64,000 nucleotides of DNA from Chlorobiaceae bacterium (GTDB lineage: Bacteria > Bacteroidota > Chlorobiia > Chlorobiales > Chlorobiaceae): assembly GCA_013334565.1 (NCBI GenBank), contig JAAXXI010000005.1:1-64000 (forward strand). The letters are read 5' to 3'. Shown piece after piece: positions 35,224-45,288 of the stretch (within the stretch, counting starts at the first letter, position 1; each line of letters begins with the position of its first letter). The translations under genes were made by a program, and so were the position numbers. The notes under the pieces are model-generated. The model was given only the letters and a program-made list of their open reading frames with translations, did no database searches and was not told the origin of the DNA.

Positions 35224-36798
35224 ATGGCACAAAATGTCACAAACGTTGCCCAGACCGAAGAGGTAACCAGCACCCGGCGGGTTATTGCTGCTTCCTCGGT
35301 CGGGACGCTCATCGAGTGGTATGACTTCTACATTTTCGGTACGCTCGCAAAAATCATTTCCGAGCAGTTCTTCCCGAAAGACAACCCGACCGCCGCGCTG
35401 CTCGCCACCCTGGCGACATTCGCCGCGGGTTTCGTCATCAGGCCTTTCGGCGCGCTCTTCTTCGGGCGCCTCGGCGACCTTATCGGCCGCAAGTACACCT
35501 TCCTCGTCACCCTTGTCATCATGGGCGGCTCGACCTTCGCCATCGGTCTCGTCCCGGGATTCAAGGTCATCGGCTTTGCCGCTCCGGCCATCGTTTTCGC
35601 ACTCCGTCTGCTGCAGGGCCTTGCGCTCGGCGGTGAATACGGCGGCGCAGCTACGTACGTCGCCGAGCACTCGCCTGAAGGAAAGCGCGGTTTCTGGACC
35701 AGCTTCATCCAGACCACGGCGACCCTCGGCCTCTTCCTCGCTCTCGGCGTTATCCTTATCGTCCGCCAGACGCTTGGCATCGAAGTATTCAACGACTGGG
35801 GATGGCGTATTCCCTTCATCCTTTCCGTATTCCTCGTCGGAATTTCGATCTTCATCCGCATGAAAATGTCGGAATCCCCGCTTTTCGCAAAGATGAAGAA
35901 AGAAGGCAAGACCTCCGCAAATCCGCTCGCAGAAAGCTTCCAGAAAAAAGACAACCTGAAAATGGTGCTCGTGGCACTGCTTGGCGCGACCGCCGGTCAG
36001 GGTGTCGTCTGGTACACCGGACAGTTCTATGCGCTCTCCTTCCTGCAGAACGCCTGTAATATCGAGTTCGTCCAGAGCAACATGATCATCTCGATCGCGC
36101 TGCTTATCGGCACACCGTTCTTCATTGTCTTCGGCTCACTTTCCGACAAAATCGGCCGCAAATGGATCATGATGCTCGGCATGCTTGTCGCCGTCATCGC
36201 CTACCGCCCGATCTACACCGTGATGTACAGCGAAGCGAACCTGAAACTGAAGGAAGAGATCGTCGAGAAGACCGAAAAGAAAGAGAAGTTCGAAGTCAAG
36301 GGTGCTGACTCCCTGATCACCGCCGTGACGACGAAAGAGTTCACCGACGGAACCAAGTACAAGGAAACCGTCAAGAAGAAGTTCCCGGTCGATCCTGAAA
36401 AGAAAGCAGCCATGCCGAAAGACAAGCTGAAACCGGAAACCAAGAAAGAGGTTACCCTTCCGCAAGACCTGTTCTACAAGATGATCGGCCTCGTGCTTAT
36501 CCAGGTTATCTTCGTCACCATGGTCTACGGCCCGATCGCGGCGTTCCTTGTGGAAATCTTCCCGACACGGATCCGCTATACCTCGATGTCGCTGCCTTAC
36601 CACATCGGTAACGGCGTGTTCGGCGGTCTGGTACCGCTCATCTCGACCCGTCTTGTAGAGTTCACCCGTCCCGCACCGGGAGCACCTCCGGCCGATCCGC
36701 TCTTCGGTCTCTGGTACCCGATCATCATCGCAGCGATCTGCTTCGTCATCGGTACGCTCTACATTTCGAACAAGACGAACAACCTTGACACCGAATAA
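35224..36798 (+). CDS. MFS transporter, metabolite:H+ symporter (MHS) type, with lysine-rich loop
   Basis: The 524-residue membrane protein has about 12 transmembrane helices. MHS-type features include the start SSVGTLIEWYDFYIFG, FGRLGDLIGRKYTF between helices 2 and 3, and RLLQGLALGGEYGGAATYVAEH. MHS members import organic acids, proline, betaine or 2-oxoglutarate with protons. The central cytoplasmic region is enlarged by about 80 very polar residues (roughly 340-420, rich in Lys and Glu, for example EEIVEKTEKKEKFEVKG). This is longer than in well-known members such as ProP and KgtP. A small membrane gene follows 26 bases on. Confidence 0.9.
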   Translation: MAQNVTNVAQTEEVTSTRRVIAASSVGTLIEWYDFYIFGTLAKIISEQFFPKDNPTAALLATLATFAAGFVIRPFGALFFGRLGDLIGRKYTFLVTLVIMGGSTFAIGLVPGFKVIGFAAPAIVFALRLLQGLALGGEYGGAATYVAEHSPEGKRGFWTSFIQTTATLGLFLALGVILIVRQTLGIEVFNDWGWRIPFILSVFLVGISIFIRMKMSESPLFAKMKKEGKTSANPLAESFQKKDNLKMVLVALLGATAGQGVVWYTGQFYALSFLQNACNIEFVQSNMIISIALLIGTPFFIVFGSLSDKIGRKWIMMLGMLVAVIAYRPIYTVMYSEANLKLKEEIVEKTEKKEKFEVKGADSLITAVTTKEFTDGTKYKETVKKKFPVDPEKKAAMPKDKLKPETKKEVTLPQDLFYKMIGLVLIQVIFVTMVYGPIAAFLVEIFPTRIRYTSMSLPYHIGNGVFGGLVPLISTRLVEFTRPAPGAPPADPLFGLWYPIIIAAICFVIGTLYISNKTNNLDTE

Positions 36799-36824
36799 CA
36801 AAGAACCTTTTAAACCAATTTATC

Positions 36825-37052
36825 ATGTCTGTAATAAAAAGGATTTTCGGACTTGTATGGGCAGCTATGGGACTTGGGATCATCCCACTGGTAATCATGC
36901 GTGCCATGCAGGAGATCGCGGAAAAACCAACTGAAGAGAACTGGATTTTCTGGTCGATCGTTATCGTGGTACTGATGCCCATCATCTCGTTCAGCCTCAT
37001 CACGTTCGGTATATTTGCCCTCAAAGGCGAATACAATACCCTCGCAAACTGA
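36825..37052 (+). CDS. Small two-helix membrane protein paired with the MFS transporter
   Basis: The 75-residue product has two hydrophobic helices (about 5-27 and 42-66), a short charged loop (EIAEKPTEEN) and the ending FALKGEY. Small proteins with this pattern are often encoded directly after MFS genes in Bacteroidetes and Chlorobi, so it is probably an accessory subunit; I recall this as a DUF family but cannot verify the number. It shares the operon and the terminator with the transporter gene. Confidence 0.75.
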   Translation: MSVIKRIFGLVWAAMGLGIIPLVIMRAMQEIAEKPTEENWIFWSIVIVVLMPIISFSLITFGIFALKGEYNTLAN

Positions 37053-37073
37053 CCGGGACACGCTGTTCTTCTG

Positions 37074-37113
37074 AAGGAAAAGCCGCAACTTTTTGCGGCT
37101 TTTCCTTTTTTTA
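37074..37113 (+). terminator. Rho-independent terminator after the transporter operon
   Basis: AAGGAAAAGCCGCAA and TTGCGGCTTTTCCTT form a perfect 15-base stem with a small loop and run into TTTTTTATT, 22 bases after the small membrane gene. Confidence 0.93.
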
Positions 37114-37190
37114 TTGTATTTGGCACCCCAGTTTATTCTCGTGAGAAGCATGAGTGCAAGGCGGACGGAGTCCCGACAAGTCGGGATGAG

Positions 37191-37258
37191 GATTTCGATC
37201 CCGATGCATCGGGACAAACACAGAAATCGGGCTTCGGAACAAATAATTAGAGCTGCCC
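37191..37258. repeat. 68-bp dispersed repeat, second family, copy 2
   Basis: It is equal in length and block order to the copy at 24425-24492 and is preceded by the inverted GTCCCGACAAGTCGGGAT. It ends 54 bases before the uvrC start. Confidence 0.7.
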
Positions 37259-37312
37259 TGTTGTTTCAGCCTCTTGCCATCAAGCGGAGAGTGCAATGCA
37301 AACCGACGACCA

Positions 37313-39211
37313 ATGCCCGAACGACATGACAACCCGGAACTGACGGCAGAGAACAGTTCCCTCCGGGAAAAACTCGCGTCCCTTCCATCTTCGCCGGGCG
37401 TCTACCAGTTCCGCAACTCCAGGGGCAAGGTCATCTATGTAGGCAAGGCCAAAAACCTCCGCAACAGGGTCAGGTCCTATTTCAGGCCACCCAGCCAACT
37501 GTTCGGGAAAACGCTGGTCATGGTCGGCCACATCCATGATCTCGAAGTCATCATCACCTCCTCCGAGGTCGAGGCGCTTATCCTCGAAAACAACCTCATC
37601 AAGGAGCTGAAGCCCCGCTACAACGTCAACCTCAAGGACGACAAGACCTATCCCTACCTCGTCATCACCAATGAACCCTTCCCGAGGATATTTCTGAGCC
37701 GCCAGATGAAACGGGACGGTTCAACATGGTTCGGCCCCTATACCGAAGCGCGCCAGCTCCGCTCGATCCTCGACCTTGTCGGCTCGATTTTTCCGGTGCG
37801 AAGCTGCAAATACCACCTGAGCGCTGAAAACATCGAAGCCGGAAAGTTCAAGCTCTGCCTCGACTATCACATTCACAAATGTAAAGGCCCTTGCGAAGGC
37901 TTGCAGAGCGAGGAAGAGTACCGACGGATGATCGAGGAGATCGTCCGGCTCCTGAAAGGGAAAACCGCCGGGCTGGTCCGCACCCTGACCGAAGAGATGC
38001 ATGTATGCGCTTCCGCGCTGAAATTTGAACAGGCCGCGGAGCTGAAAACACAGATCGAGAGCCTGAAACGGTATTCGGAGCGGCAGAAAGTGCTTGCCGA
38101 AGACGGGTTCGACCGCGACGTTTTCGCTCTCGCCGCCGCGGAAGATGATGCCTGCGGCATCGTCTTCAAAATCCGCGAAGGAAAACTGCTGGGCTCTCAG
38201 CGATTCTACATGAACAACACCGGGGGCGAGTCACTCGGGGAACTCCAGGCAAAAGTGCTGGAAAATTATTATCTGGAAACACCGGAAAGCGTACCGGACG
38301 AAATCCTTCTGCAGGAACCGCCTTGCGAGGAAGACGAAGATGCCCTGAGGGCGCTCATCGCCGACAAGCAGCGACGGGAAAGGCTTGAAAGAAAGGCACC
38401 GAAAATCCTGGTCCCCCGAATCGGCGACAAGGCACACCTTGTCGAAATGTGCCGCAGGAATGCTGAACACCACCTCGAGGAGTTCCTCATCCAGAAACAG
38501 AAAAGGGGGGAATCTGCGCGGGAACATCCGGGGCTGGCCGCAATCGGAACGCTCCTGCATCTGGCGAAAGTGCCCGACCGGATCGAGTGCTTCGACAATT
38601 CGCACCACCAGGGAAGCGACTACGTGAGTTCCATGGTCTGTTTCGAAAAAGGGAAACCGAAAAAATCCGATTACCGAAAGTTCCGGCTCACCTCGTTCGA
38701 GGGTTCGGACGATTATGCCGCCATGAACGAGGTCATCATGCGCCGTTACGGCGGTTCGCTCTCCCGCGAGCTCCCCTTGCCCGACCTGATCATTGTCGAC
38801 GGAGGCAAAGGACAGGTCAATACCGCATTCCAGGCCCTCTCCACCCTCGGAATTTCCATTCCGGTCATCGGTATTGCAAAACGGATCGAAGAAATTTTCC
38901 TGCCCCATACCAGGGACCCCTTCAACCTTCCGAAAACATCGCCCGCCCTGAAACTGGTCCAGCACCTACGGGACGAAGCCCACCGGTTCGCCATCACCTA
39001 CCACCGCAGGCTGAAATCGAAAAATGCCATTCGAACGCAGCTCACCTCGATCCCGGGTATCGGCGAGAAAACCGCTTTCCGCCTCCTGGAACATTTCGGT
39101 TCGGTTGAAGCCATAGCGAAAGCGCCGATCGACGAACTCGGAGCCGTCGCCGGAAAGAAAGCCGCCGAAACGGTTTATCGTCATTTCAGGCTATGCCCCC
39201 CGCCTGTCTGA
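37313..39211 (+). CDS. uvrC: Excinuclease ABC subunit C
   Basis: UvrC makes the two incisions in nucleotide excision repair. The 632-residue product has the GIY-YIG nuclease domain (SSPGVYQF, VIYVGKAKNLRNRVRSYF), a UVR motif near residue 210 (ALKFEQAAELKTQIESL), the RNase-H-like 5' nuclease (CFDNSHHQGSDYVSSMV, PDLIIVDGGKGQ) and a C-terminal helix-hairpin-helix (IPGIGEKTAFRLLEHFG). The ATG at 37313 is used; longer frames start in the repeat. Confidence 0.96.
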   Translation: MPERHDNPELTAENSSLREKLASLPSSPGVYQFRNSRGKVIYVGKAKNLRNRVRSYFRPPSQLFGKTLVMVGHIHDLEVIITSSEVEALILENNLIKELKPRYNVNLKDDKTYPYLVITNEPFPRIFLSRQMKRDGSTWFGPYTEARQLRSILDLVGSIFPVRSCKYHLSAENIEAGKFKLCLDYHIHKCKGPCEGLQSEEEYRRMIEEIVRLLKGKTAGLVRTLTEEMHVCASALKFEQAAELKTQIESLKRYSERQKVLAEDGFDRDVFALAAAEDDACGIVFKIREGKLLGSQRFYMNNTGGESLGELQAKVLENYYLETPESVPDEILLQEPPCEEDEDALRALIADKQRRERLERKAPKILVPRIGDKAHLVEMCRRNAEHHLEEFLIQKQKRGESAREHPGLAAIGTLLHLAKVPDRIECFDNSHHQGSDYVSSMVCFEKGKPKKSDYRKFRLTSFEGSDDYAAMNEVIMRRYGGSLSRELPLPDLIIVDGGKGQVNTAFQALSTLGISIPVIGIAKRIEEIFLPHTRDPFNLPKTSPALKLVQHLRDEAHRFAITYHRRLKSKNAIRTQLTSIPGIGEKTAFRLLEHFGSVEAIAKAPIDELGAVAGKKAAETVYRHFRLCPPPV

Positions 39212-39295
39212 CCCCCTGCTATGTTTTTCTGTTTAAATTCTGTTATATTTGACTGTGATTGACTGGTGTATGAAGAAAATTCTTTACGATTGCAT

Positions 39296-40690
39296 ATGAA
39301 CCTGCCGGATTATTTTGACGATAATCACAGCTTTTCTGAAGATAATGAAAGGAAAAACCCCGATATCGGGGGACTCGATTCTCTGTTTGACTCCGAAGAA
39401 CTTCTGGAACGCATCGCTCAGTACAACGAGGATGGGTTCCACATAGAAGCGCTCGCCGTTGCCCACAGGCTCGAAGAGATAGCTCCGTACAACACCGAAA
39501 CCTGGTTCCATCTCGGCAACAGCCTCACCCTGAACGGCTTTTTCGACGACGCCCTCGATGCGTTCAGAAAAGCCGCGCTGCTCAGCCCCACCGACAGCGA
39601 GATGAACCTGAACCTCGCTCTGGCCTATTTCAATACCGGACAGCTCGAAGCCGCTCTCGACGAGCTTGAAAAGATCACGATCGATTCCTCCATCGAAAAG
39701 GAATATCATTACTACCGGGGGATCGTCCTGCAGAGGCTTGACCGTTTCGGCGAAGCCGAGCAGCATTTCGAACGCTCCCTGGAGCTTGATTCCGGTTTTT
39801 CCGACGCATGGTACGAACTTGCTTACTGCAAGGACCTTCTGGGCAAACTGGAGGAAAGCTTTACCTGCTACAACAAGGCGATCGATCTCGATCCCTATAA
39901 TATCAATGCCTGGTACAACAACGGGCTCGTCCTGAGCAAGCTGAAAAAATATGACGAAGCCCTCGAGTGCTACGACATGGCCCTCGCGATTTCCGACGAT
40001 TTCACCTCGGCATGGTACAACCGCGCCAACGTGCTCGCCATCACCGGGCGCATAGAAGAAGCGGCTGAAAGCTACCTCAAGACGCTCGAGTTCGAACCGG
40101 ACGACGTCAACGCGCTCTACAATCTCGGTATCGCCTACGAAGAGCTCGAGTCTTATCCTGAAGCGATCGAATGCTATCGGCGCTGTATCGAAAACAACAA
40201 CGATTTCGCTGATGCCTGGTTCGCGCTCGCCTGCTGCCATGAAGCGCTCGAAGATTACGAAGCGGCATTTTCCTCTACCATCGAGGCCCTGCGGGCCGCA
40301 CCGGGGAGCATCGAGTTTCTTCTGCTGAAAGCGGAAATCGAGTACAACCTCGACCACCTCGAAAGTTCTATCGAAACCTATCGCGAAATCCTGAAAATAG
40401 ACGAGGAAAGCCCCCAGATATGGGTTGATTTCGCCATGGTGCTCAGGGAAGCGGGACATATCAACGACTCCATCGAGGCGCTCCAGAACTCGCTCAGGCT
40501 CCAGCCGCTCTCTGCCGACGCACATTTCGAGATCGCCGCGTCCTATTTCGCCATGGGCGACAAGCTCAGCACGCTGAAAGCCCTGAGCAACGCGTTCAGG
40601 ATCGATCCCGAGAAAAAGCAGCTTTTCCAGAGCACCTTCCCGGAACTCTACCAGCAGGATGCCGTACGGCGCATGCTCGGCATAACCTGA
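39296..40690 (+). CDS. Tetratricopeptide-repeat protein
   Basis: The ~464-residue protein consists of a short acidic head followed by about eleven TPR units, recognisable by W/Y-x2-L/G-x2-Y/A spacing ([40 protein letters not shown]). TPR arrays bind protein partners. No signal peptide or enzyme domain is visible. The start at 39296 (MNLPDYFDD) is preferred over an upstream GTG at 39266. It is 24 bases upstream of aroE, so the two are probably cotranscribed. Confidence 0.9.
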   Translation: MNLPDYFDDNHSFSEDNERKNPDIGGLDSLFDSEELLERIAQYNEDGFHIEALAVAHRLEEIAPYNTETWFHLGNSLTLNGFFDDALDAFRKAALLSPTDSEMNLNLALAYFNTGQLEAALDELEKITIDSSIEKEYHYYRGIVLQRLDRFGEAEQHFERSLELDSGFSDAWYELAYCKDLLGKLEESFTCYNKAIDLDPYNINAWYNNGLVLSKLKKYDEALECYDMALAISDDFTSAWYNRANVLAITGRIEEAAESYLKTLEFEPDDVNALYNLGIAYEELESYPEAIECYRRCIENNNDFADAWFALACCHEALEDYEAAFSSTIEALRAAPGSIEFLLLKAEIEYNLDHLESSIETYREILKIDEESPQIWVDFAMVLREAGHINDSIEALQNSLRLQPLSADAHFEIAASYFAMGDKLSTLKALSNAFRIDPEKKQLFQSTFPELYQQDAVRRMLGIT

Positions 40691-40714
40691 TAACACACAG
40701 ACCCGGAAGCCTGC

Positions 40715-41599
40715 ATGACGACAGCGAAGAAAATCCTCGGTCTCCTCGGCCGGGGCATCGGATATTCCTACTCGCCACTCATTCACAATACCGCACTGGA
40801 AATCCTCAGGCTTCCCTACTACTACACCATTTTCGACGTCGCGGACCACGACCGGATCGGTGTCGCCCTGAAAGGCGCAGCCGCGCTCGGCATCGCAGGT
40901 TTCAATATCACCATTCCCTACAAACAGACCGTCGTTCCCTTCCTCGATGATCTTTCTGGCGAGGCATCCTCGATACAGGCGGTCAATACCATCGTCATCA
41001 GGGAAGGACGCCTTCTGGGGCACAATACGGACATCGAGGGATTCGCATCTCCCCTGCTTCAGTACGGTGAAACCATCTCGGGGTCGAAAGCCGCTATTTT
41101 CGGAATGGGCGGCGCTGCCCTTGCAGCAATCGAGGCGTTCAGGCGATACTTCTCCATTCAGGAAATTCTGCTGTTCGTGAGGGATGCGGAAAAAGCACTC
41201 TCGATGCTCCAGTCAAGCCCCTCGAAAGACCTGGTCACCATCGTGCCGCTGGACAGACTGCTTTCGGGAGATGAAACAGCCGTAGGAACTCTCGACTCCT
41301 GCACCGCGCTGGTCAATGCGACCCCCGTAGGAACCAAGGGCCGTGCCGATGCATCGCTGAGCATCGTTCCTGCAGGTGCCGGACTGATCCGCAAGGGACA
41401 GATCGTCTACGACATGGTTTACAACCCCTTCGAAACGCCGTTGCTCGCCGCCGCAAAAAAAGTCGGCGCTGAAACGGTGCCCGGCATAGAAATGCTCATC
41501 GGCCAGGCTGCACTCTCGTTCGAGCTCTGGACCGGAAATGCCATGCCTCTCGACAAGGTAAGGCCCATCGTCCTGAAAGCTCTCCAGGAAACGATCTGA
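40715..41599 (+). CDS. aroE: Shikimate dehydrogenase
   Basis: This enzyme reduces 3-dehydroshikimate with NADPH in aromatic amino acid synthesis. The 294-residue product has SYSPLIHN for substrate binding, the catalytic lysine in NITIPYKQ, AVNTIV, GHNTDIEGF with the catalytic Asp, and the Rossmann glycine motif FGMGGAALA. Length is normal. Confidence 0.95.
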   Translation: MTTAKKILGLLGRGIGYSYSPLIHNTALEILRLPYYYTIFDVADHDRIGVALKGAAALGIAGFNITIPYKQTVVPFLDDLSGEASSIQAVNTIVIREGRLLGHNTDIEGFASPLLQYGETISGSKAAIFGMGGAALAAIEAFRRYFSIQEILLFVRDAEKALSMLQSSPSKDLVTIVPLDRLLSGDETAVGTLDSCTALVNATPVGTKGRADASLSIVPAGAGLIRKGQIVYDMVYNPFETPLLAAAKKVGAETVPGIEMLIGQAALSFELWTGNAMPLDKVRPIVLKALQETI

Positions 41600-41653
41600 A
41601 ATGGCCCGCCACTGAATTTTACCAAATTGGAAACCGATAATTCCCTTCCGCAC

Positions 41654-42163
41654 ATGAAATGGTTTGTCGCAATCATCCTCCTTGTCATCGGAATCGACCA
41701 GTTCACGAAAAAACTCGCGGTTGACTACCTCAGCAACCTTCCTGACGGCATATCCATCATCCCGGGACTGTTCTCGCTGACCTTCGCCCAGAACAGGGGT
41801 GTCGCCTTCGGCGTCGAGTTCGCCCCGCCAGCAATGCTGCTCCTCCTGACGGGACTGATCACCCTGGCGGTCCTGTTCTACGTGTTCCGCTCCAAAAGGA
41901 ATGATGCGATCTTCCTGGTCCCTTTCGCGCTCATCGTCGGCGGAGGCATCGGTAACATGATCGACCGCATCACCATCGGCAGGGTCGTTGATTTCATCTA
42001 CTTCGACCTGTACCACGGAAAGGTTTTCGGATACTATCTCTCGCTCTGGCCTATTTTCAATGTCGCGGACTCCGCTATAACGGTTGGGGCGTGCATGCTC
42101 GTGCTTTTCCACAACCGGGTTTTTCCGCAGGACACCCCCGAAGAGATTGCCGATGTTCGCTGA
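41654..42163 (+). CDS. lspA: Lipoprotein signal peptidase
   Basis: LspA cleaves signal peptides from diacylglyceryl-modified prolipoproteins in the inner membrane. The ~169-residue product has four transmembrane helices and the two catalytic aspartates in GNMIDR and FNVADS, plus QNRGVAFG. The ATG at 41654 (MKWFVAII) is preferred over an upstream TTG. The end overlaps the tatD start by 11 bases. Confidence 0.95.
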   Translation: MKWFVAIILLVIGIDQFTKKLAVDYLSNLPDGISIIPGLFSLTFAQNRGVAFGVEFAPPAMLLLLTGLITLAVLFYVFRSKRNDAIFLVPFALIVGGGIGNMIDRITIGRVVDFIYFDLYHGKVFGYYLSLWPIFNVADSAITVGACMLVLFHNRVFPQDTPEEIADVR

Positions 42164-42953
42164 TACACACTGCCACCTCTCTTTCCCGGAGTTCGACGGA
42201 GACAGGGCGGAGGTGATCGGGAGGCTCCTCGAAGAACAGGTTTCGGTGCTCATCGATCCGGGCACGGATGTTGAGACGAGCAGACGTTCGATAGAACTGT
42301 CCCGTGATTATGATTTCATATTCGCAAACGTGGGGCTCCATCCGCACGAAACGAATCAGCCTGTCGGTGACGCTGTCTACGGTGAGCTCGAACAGCTGGC
42401 ACGGGAACCGAAAGTGGTTGCCATCGGCGAGATAGGCCTCGATTACCACTATCCCGGTTCCAGCCCGCATATGCAGCAGGAAGCGTTCCGCCGGATGCTC
42501 AGCATCGCGCGTTCTCTCGACCTGCCGGTCGTGATCCACTGCCGGGACGCCTGGCCCGACATGCTCGCCATTCTTGCCGAACAGAACCATTCCGGCTTCC
42601 GCGGCTCGATGCACTGCTTTTCAGGCGGCATCGAGGAGGCGAGGCAATGCATCCGCTTGGGGCTCAAGCTCTCCATTCCGGGAACGGTCACCTATAAAAA
42701 GTCGCCGCTCCCTCAGATCCTGAAGAGCGTTTCTTTGGCCGACCTCCTCACGGAAACCGACGCTCCCTACCTTGCACCGGTCCCGTTCCGGGGAAAACGC
42801 AACGAACCAGCCTATGTGCGGTTCGTCACCATGGCTGTCGCCGAAGCACTGGCAATCCCTGTTGAAAAAGCCGCCGAAGAAATTCTCCGGAATACCGTTG
42901 AATTGTTTAGATTATCCGGGTTGCAGGCCCCCCGGCCGCATTGCCCTGTCTGA
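42153..42953 (+). CDS. tatD: TatD-family metal-dependent deoxyribonuclease
   Basis: The 266-residue TIM-barrel hydrolase has metal ligands in ADTHCHLSF, GEIGLDYHY, VIHCRDAW, MHCFSGG and LTETDAPYL. TatD-like proteins act as 3'-5' exonucleases or DNases in quality control and repair. The start at 42153 gives the standard beginning. It overlaps lspA. Confidence 0.93.
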   Translation: MFADTHCHLSFPEFDGDRAEVIGRLLEEQVSVLIDPGTDVETSRRSIELSRDYDFIFANVGLHPHETNQPVGDAVYGELEQLAREPKVVAIGEIGLDYHYPGSSPHMQQEAFRRMLSIARSLDLPVVIHCRDAWPDMLAILAEQNHSGFRGSMHCFSGGIEEARQCIRLGLKLSIPGTVTYKKSPLPQILKSVSLADLLTETDAPYLAPVPFRGKRNEPAYVRFVTMAVAEALAIPVEKAAEEILRNTVELFRLSGLQAPRPHCPV

Positions 42954-43127
42954 GTTTGCGGGGTTTGCACTGATACTGATGAAAGAGCGTGCCCTGATTT
43001 TGAATTTCATGCAAACTTGCTTAGGTTTCATGCCGGAAAGTCGGGCTGGCGACCGCCCGCAAACGAGCCCTGAAGGCCGGGCTGACAACCGGCCGGAAAC
43101 GATCAAAAACCAGAGAAACCCATATCC

Positions 43128-43808
43128 ATGAACGACATCCAGCAAGGCGCACCGGTGCAGACCGAAGGAAAAACCGAGTTAGCCGATACCCTTCTTTTTA
43201 TCGCCATAAAATACAAGAATGTCCTCATCGGCATCCTTGTCGCGGTTGTGCTTGCCGGCGGCGGCACGTTTTTATGGGTTCAGAACCAGCAGAAACGCGA
43301 AAACGAGGCGGCGATGGAGCTTTCCAGGATAGCACCCTACCTCGATCAGGGAATTTATACCACCGCCATCAATGGCGAAGGCAAAACGCCGGGCCTGAAA
43401 AAAATCGCCGAAGACTACTCTGGCACGCCAAGCGGCAATATGGCATCGCTGCTCCTTGCCAACGCATGGTATGCGACCGGCAACCTCGATTCCGCGCTGA
43501 AGGCCTACAAGGCGGTATCCATCGGCAACAAGGACCTCGCAGCAACAGCACTTTCCGGAGCCGGAGCATGCCTCTTCGAAAAGAACCAGTTCGGCGAAGC
43601 AGCCAAATCGTACCATGAGGCATCGGAAAAAGCGGAAAGTACGGCACTCAAATCGCTTTACCTCGCCAGGGAGGCGAACTGCTACAGGCAGTCGAACCAG
43701 CTGGCGAAGGCTGCCGAACTTTACAAAAGCATCGTCGACAAATACCCGGTCACCCAGGGCGCGGCAATGGCCCAGCAATCGCTCTGGCAGATTTCCGGAA
43801 AACTCTGA
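43128..43808 (+). CDS. TPR protein with a membrane anchor (YfgM-like)
   Basis: The 226-residue product has one transmembrane helix (about residues 32-52, VLIGILVAVVLAGGGTFLWV) and a periplasmic region with TPR-like repeats (MASLLLANAWYATGNLDSAL, ALSGAGACLFEKNQFGEAAK). This topology matches YfgM/ancillary SecYEG or cell-envelope proteins, but sequence identity cannot be judged. The cyclophilin gene starts 23 bases later. Confidence 0.8.
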   Translation: MNDIQQGAPVQTEGKTELADTLLFIAIKYKNVLIGILVAVVLAGGGTFLWVQNQQKRENEAAMELSRIAPYLDQGIYTTAINGEGKTPGLKKIAEDYSGTPSGNMASLLLANAWYATGNLDSALKAYKAVSIGNKDLAATALSGAGACLFEKNQFGEAAKSYHEASEKAESTALKSLYLAREANCYRQSNQLAKAAELYKSIVDKYPVTQGAAMAQQSLWQISGKL

Positions 43809-43831
43809 AACAACAATCCATTACCCTTCTC

Positions 43832-44323
43832 ATGCCAGAACAGTTCATCATCAGGACCACCGAGGGCGATATCACTATTTCGCTGTATGACGACACCCCG
43901 CTCCACCGGGACAATTTCGTCAAGCTCGTCGGCGAGGGATATTACGACGGCATCCGCTTCCACCGCGTTATCGAAGGATTCATGGTCCAGACGGGCGATC
44001 CTCTTTCGAGGCATGAGGACAAACGCGGCCTGCACGGTACCGGGGGCCCCTCCTACCGGATCCCTGCCGAAATAAAGCATCCGAACAAAAAAGGCACGCT
44101 TGCCGCCGCAAGGGACAACAACCCGCAGAAAGCCTCCTCCGGAAGCCAGTTCTACATCAACCAGGTCGATAACGACTTCCTTGACGGCCAGTATACGGTC
44201 TTCGGTGTTGTCGATGCCGGTTTCGACATTGTCGAAAAAATCGCCGGGGTGAGAACGGATTTCAACGATAACCCGGTCGAACCTGTCGTGATCGAAACGA
44301 TCGTCGCTGCAGCAAAGCCATAA
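43832..44323 (+). CDS. Peptidyl-prolyl cis-trans isomerase, cyclophilin type
   Basis: The 163-residue single-domain cyclophilin has the catalytic block RFHRVIEGFMVQTGDP and SSGSQFYI. It lacks a signal peptide, so it acts in the cytoplasm. It assists folding by isomerising prolyl bonds. The next gene starts 9 bases after its stop. Confidence 0.94.
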   Translation: MPEQFIIRTTEGDITISLYDDTPLHRDNFVKLVGEGYYDGIRFHRVIEGFMVQTGDPLSRHEDKRGLHGTGGPSYRIPAEIKHPNKKGTLAAARDNNPQKASSGSQFYINQVDNDFLDGQYTVFGVVDAGFDIVEKIAGVRTDFNDNPVEPVVIETIVAAAKP

Positions 44324-44332
44324 CAGACGGCA

Positions 44333-45022
44333 ATGGAAAGCATCGCAACCAACCTTCAGGCAATCCGCTCGGAAATTGAAGCGGCATGCCTGAAGGCGGG
44401 ACGGGAACCCGGAAGCGTGCGGCTTGTCGCCGTCTCGAAGACCAAGCCGGCCTCTCTTGTCCGCGAAGCGTTCGAAGCGGGCCAGATCGAGTTCGGTGAA
44501 AGCTACGTGCAGGAGTTCCTGCAGAAGCAGGGCGACCCCGTGCTCGAAGGGCTGCCGCTGCAATGGCATTTCATCGGGCACCTGCAATCCAACAAGGTCC
44601 GCTCGATCGTCGGCAAGGTGGCACTCATCCATGGCATCGACAAACTTTCAACGGCCGAAGAGCTTTCACGGATAGCTGTGAGGGAAAACCTCCAGGTCGA
44701 ATACCTGCTCGAAGTCAACACTTCCGGCGAAGCTTCCAAATACGGCATGGATCCCCGGGACGTCCTCCCTTCGTTCGAAACTCTTCACGCCCTTCCCAAT
44801 ATCACCCTCCGCGGGTTCATGACCATTGCTTCTCCCGATCCGGCGAGCGCCCTGGAGGAATTCCGCACCCTTCGCCTGCTGCTCGGCGAGCTGAAAAACA
44901 TCTCCCCGGAACCTGAAAAACTGACAGAACTGTCCATGGGCATGAGCGGGGATTTCGAAGAAGCGATCGCCGAGGGAGCGACCATGATCCGTGTCGGAAC
45001 AGCCATCTTCGGCTGGCGGTGA
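44333..45022 (+). CDS. Pyridoxal-phosphate homeostasis protein (YggS/PROSC family)
   Basis: The 229-residue protein folds like alanine racemase domain 1 and binds PLP through the lysine in VAVSKTKP. FIGHLQSNKV, LSMGMSGDFEEAI and TMIRVGTAIFGWR are the family signatures. Loss of homologues disturbs PLP and amino-acid pools; no catalytic reaction is established. Confidence 0.95.
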   Translation: MESIATNLQAIRSEIEAACLKAGREPGSVRLVAVSKTKPASLVREAFEAGQIEFGESYVQEFLQKQGDPVLEGLPLQWHFIGHLQSNKVRSIVGKVALIHGIDKLSTAEELSRIAVRENLQVEYLLEVNTSGEASKYGMDPRDVLPSFETLHALPNITLRGFMTIASPDPASALEEFRTLRLLLGELKNISPEPEKLTELSMGMSGDFEEAIAEGATMIRVGTAIFGWR

Positions 45023-45288
45023 ACCCCCGCAAAACAAGCCTCCCCCACATTTTTATCTGACGGGTGAAGAGTTTATATTAAACGTCTTTCCATCCCGTCT
45101 TTCCTGGCTTTCCGCCACGCATGAACGGGTACTGAATTGTGGGGCTCCGTTGGTTTCCCTTAATGTCATCAATGCCGTTCAGCAGTTATGTCGTACACGT
45201 CATCCACGAATACCGCCGAGCATCCCCTGCCTGAAAGCCCCCGGAATATTTTTCTTCAACCTGTCGTCAACCCATAAACAATCAAGCC

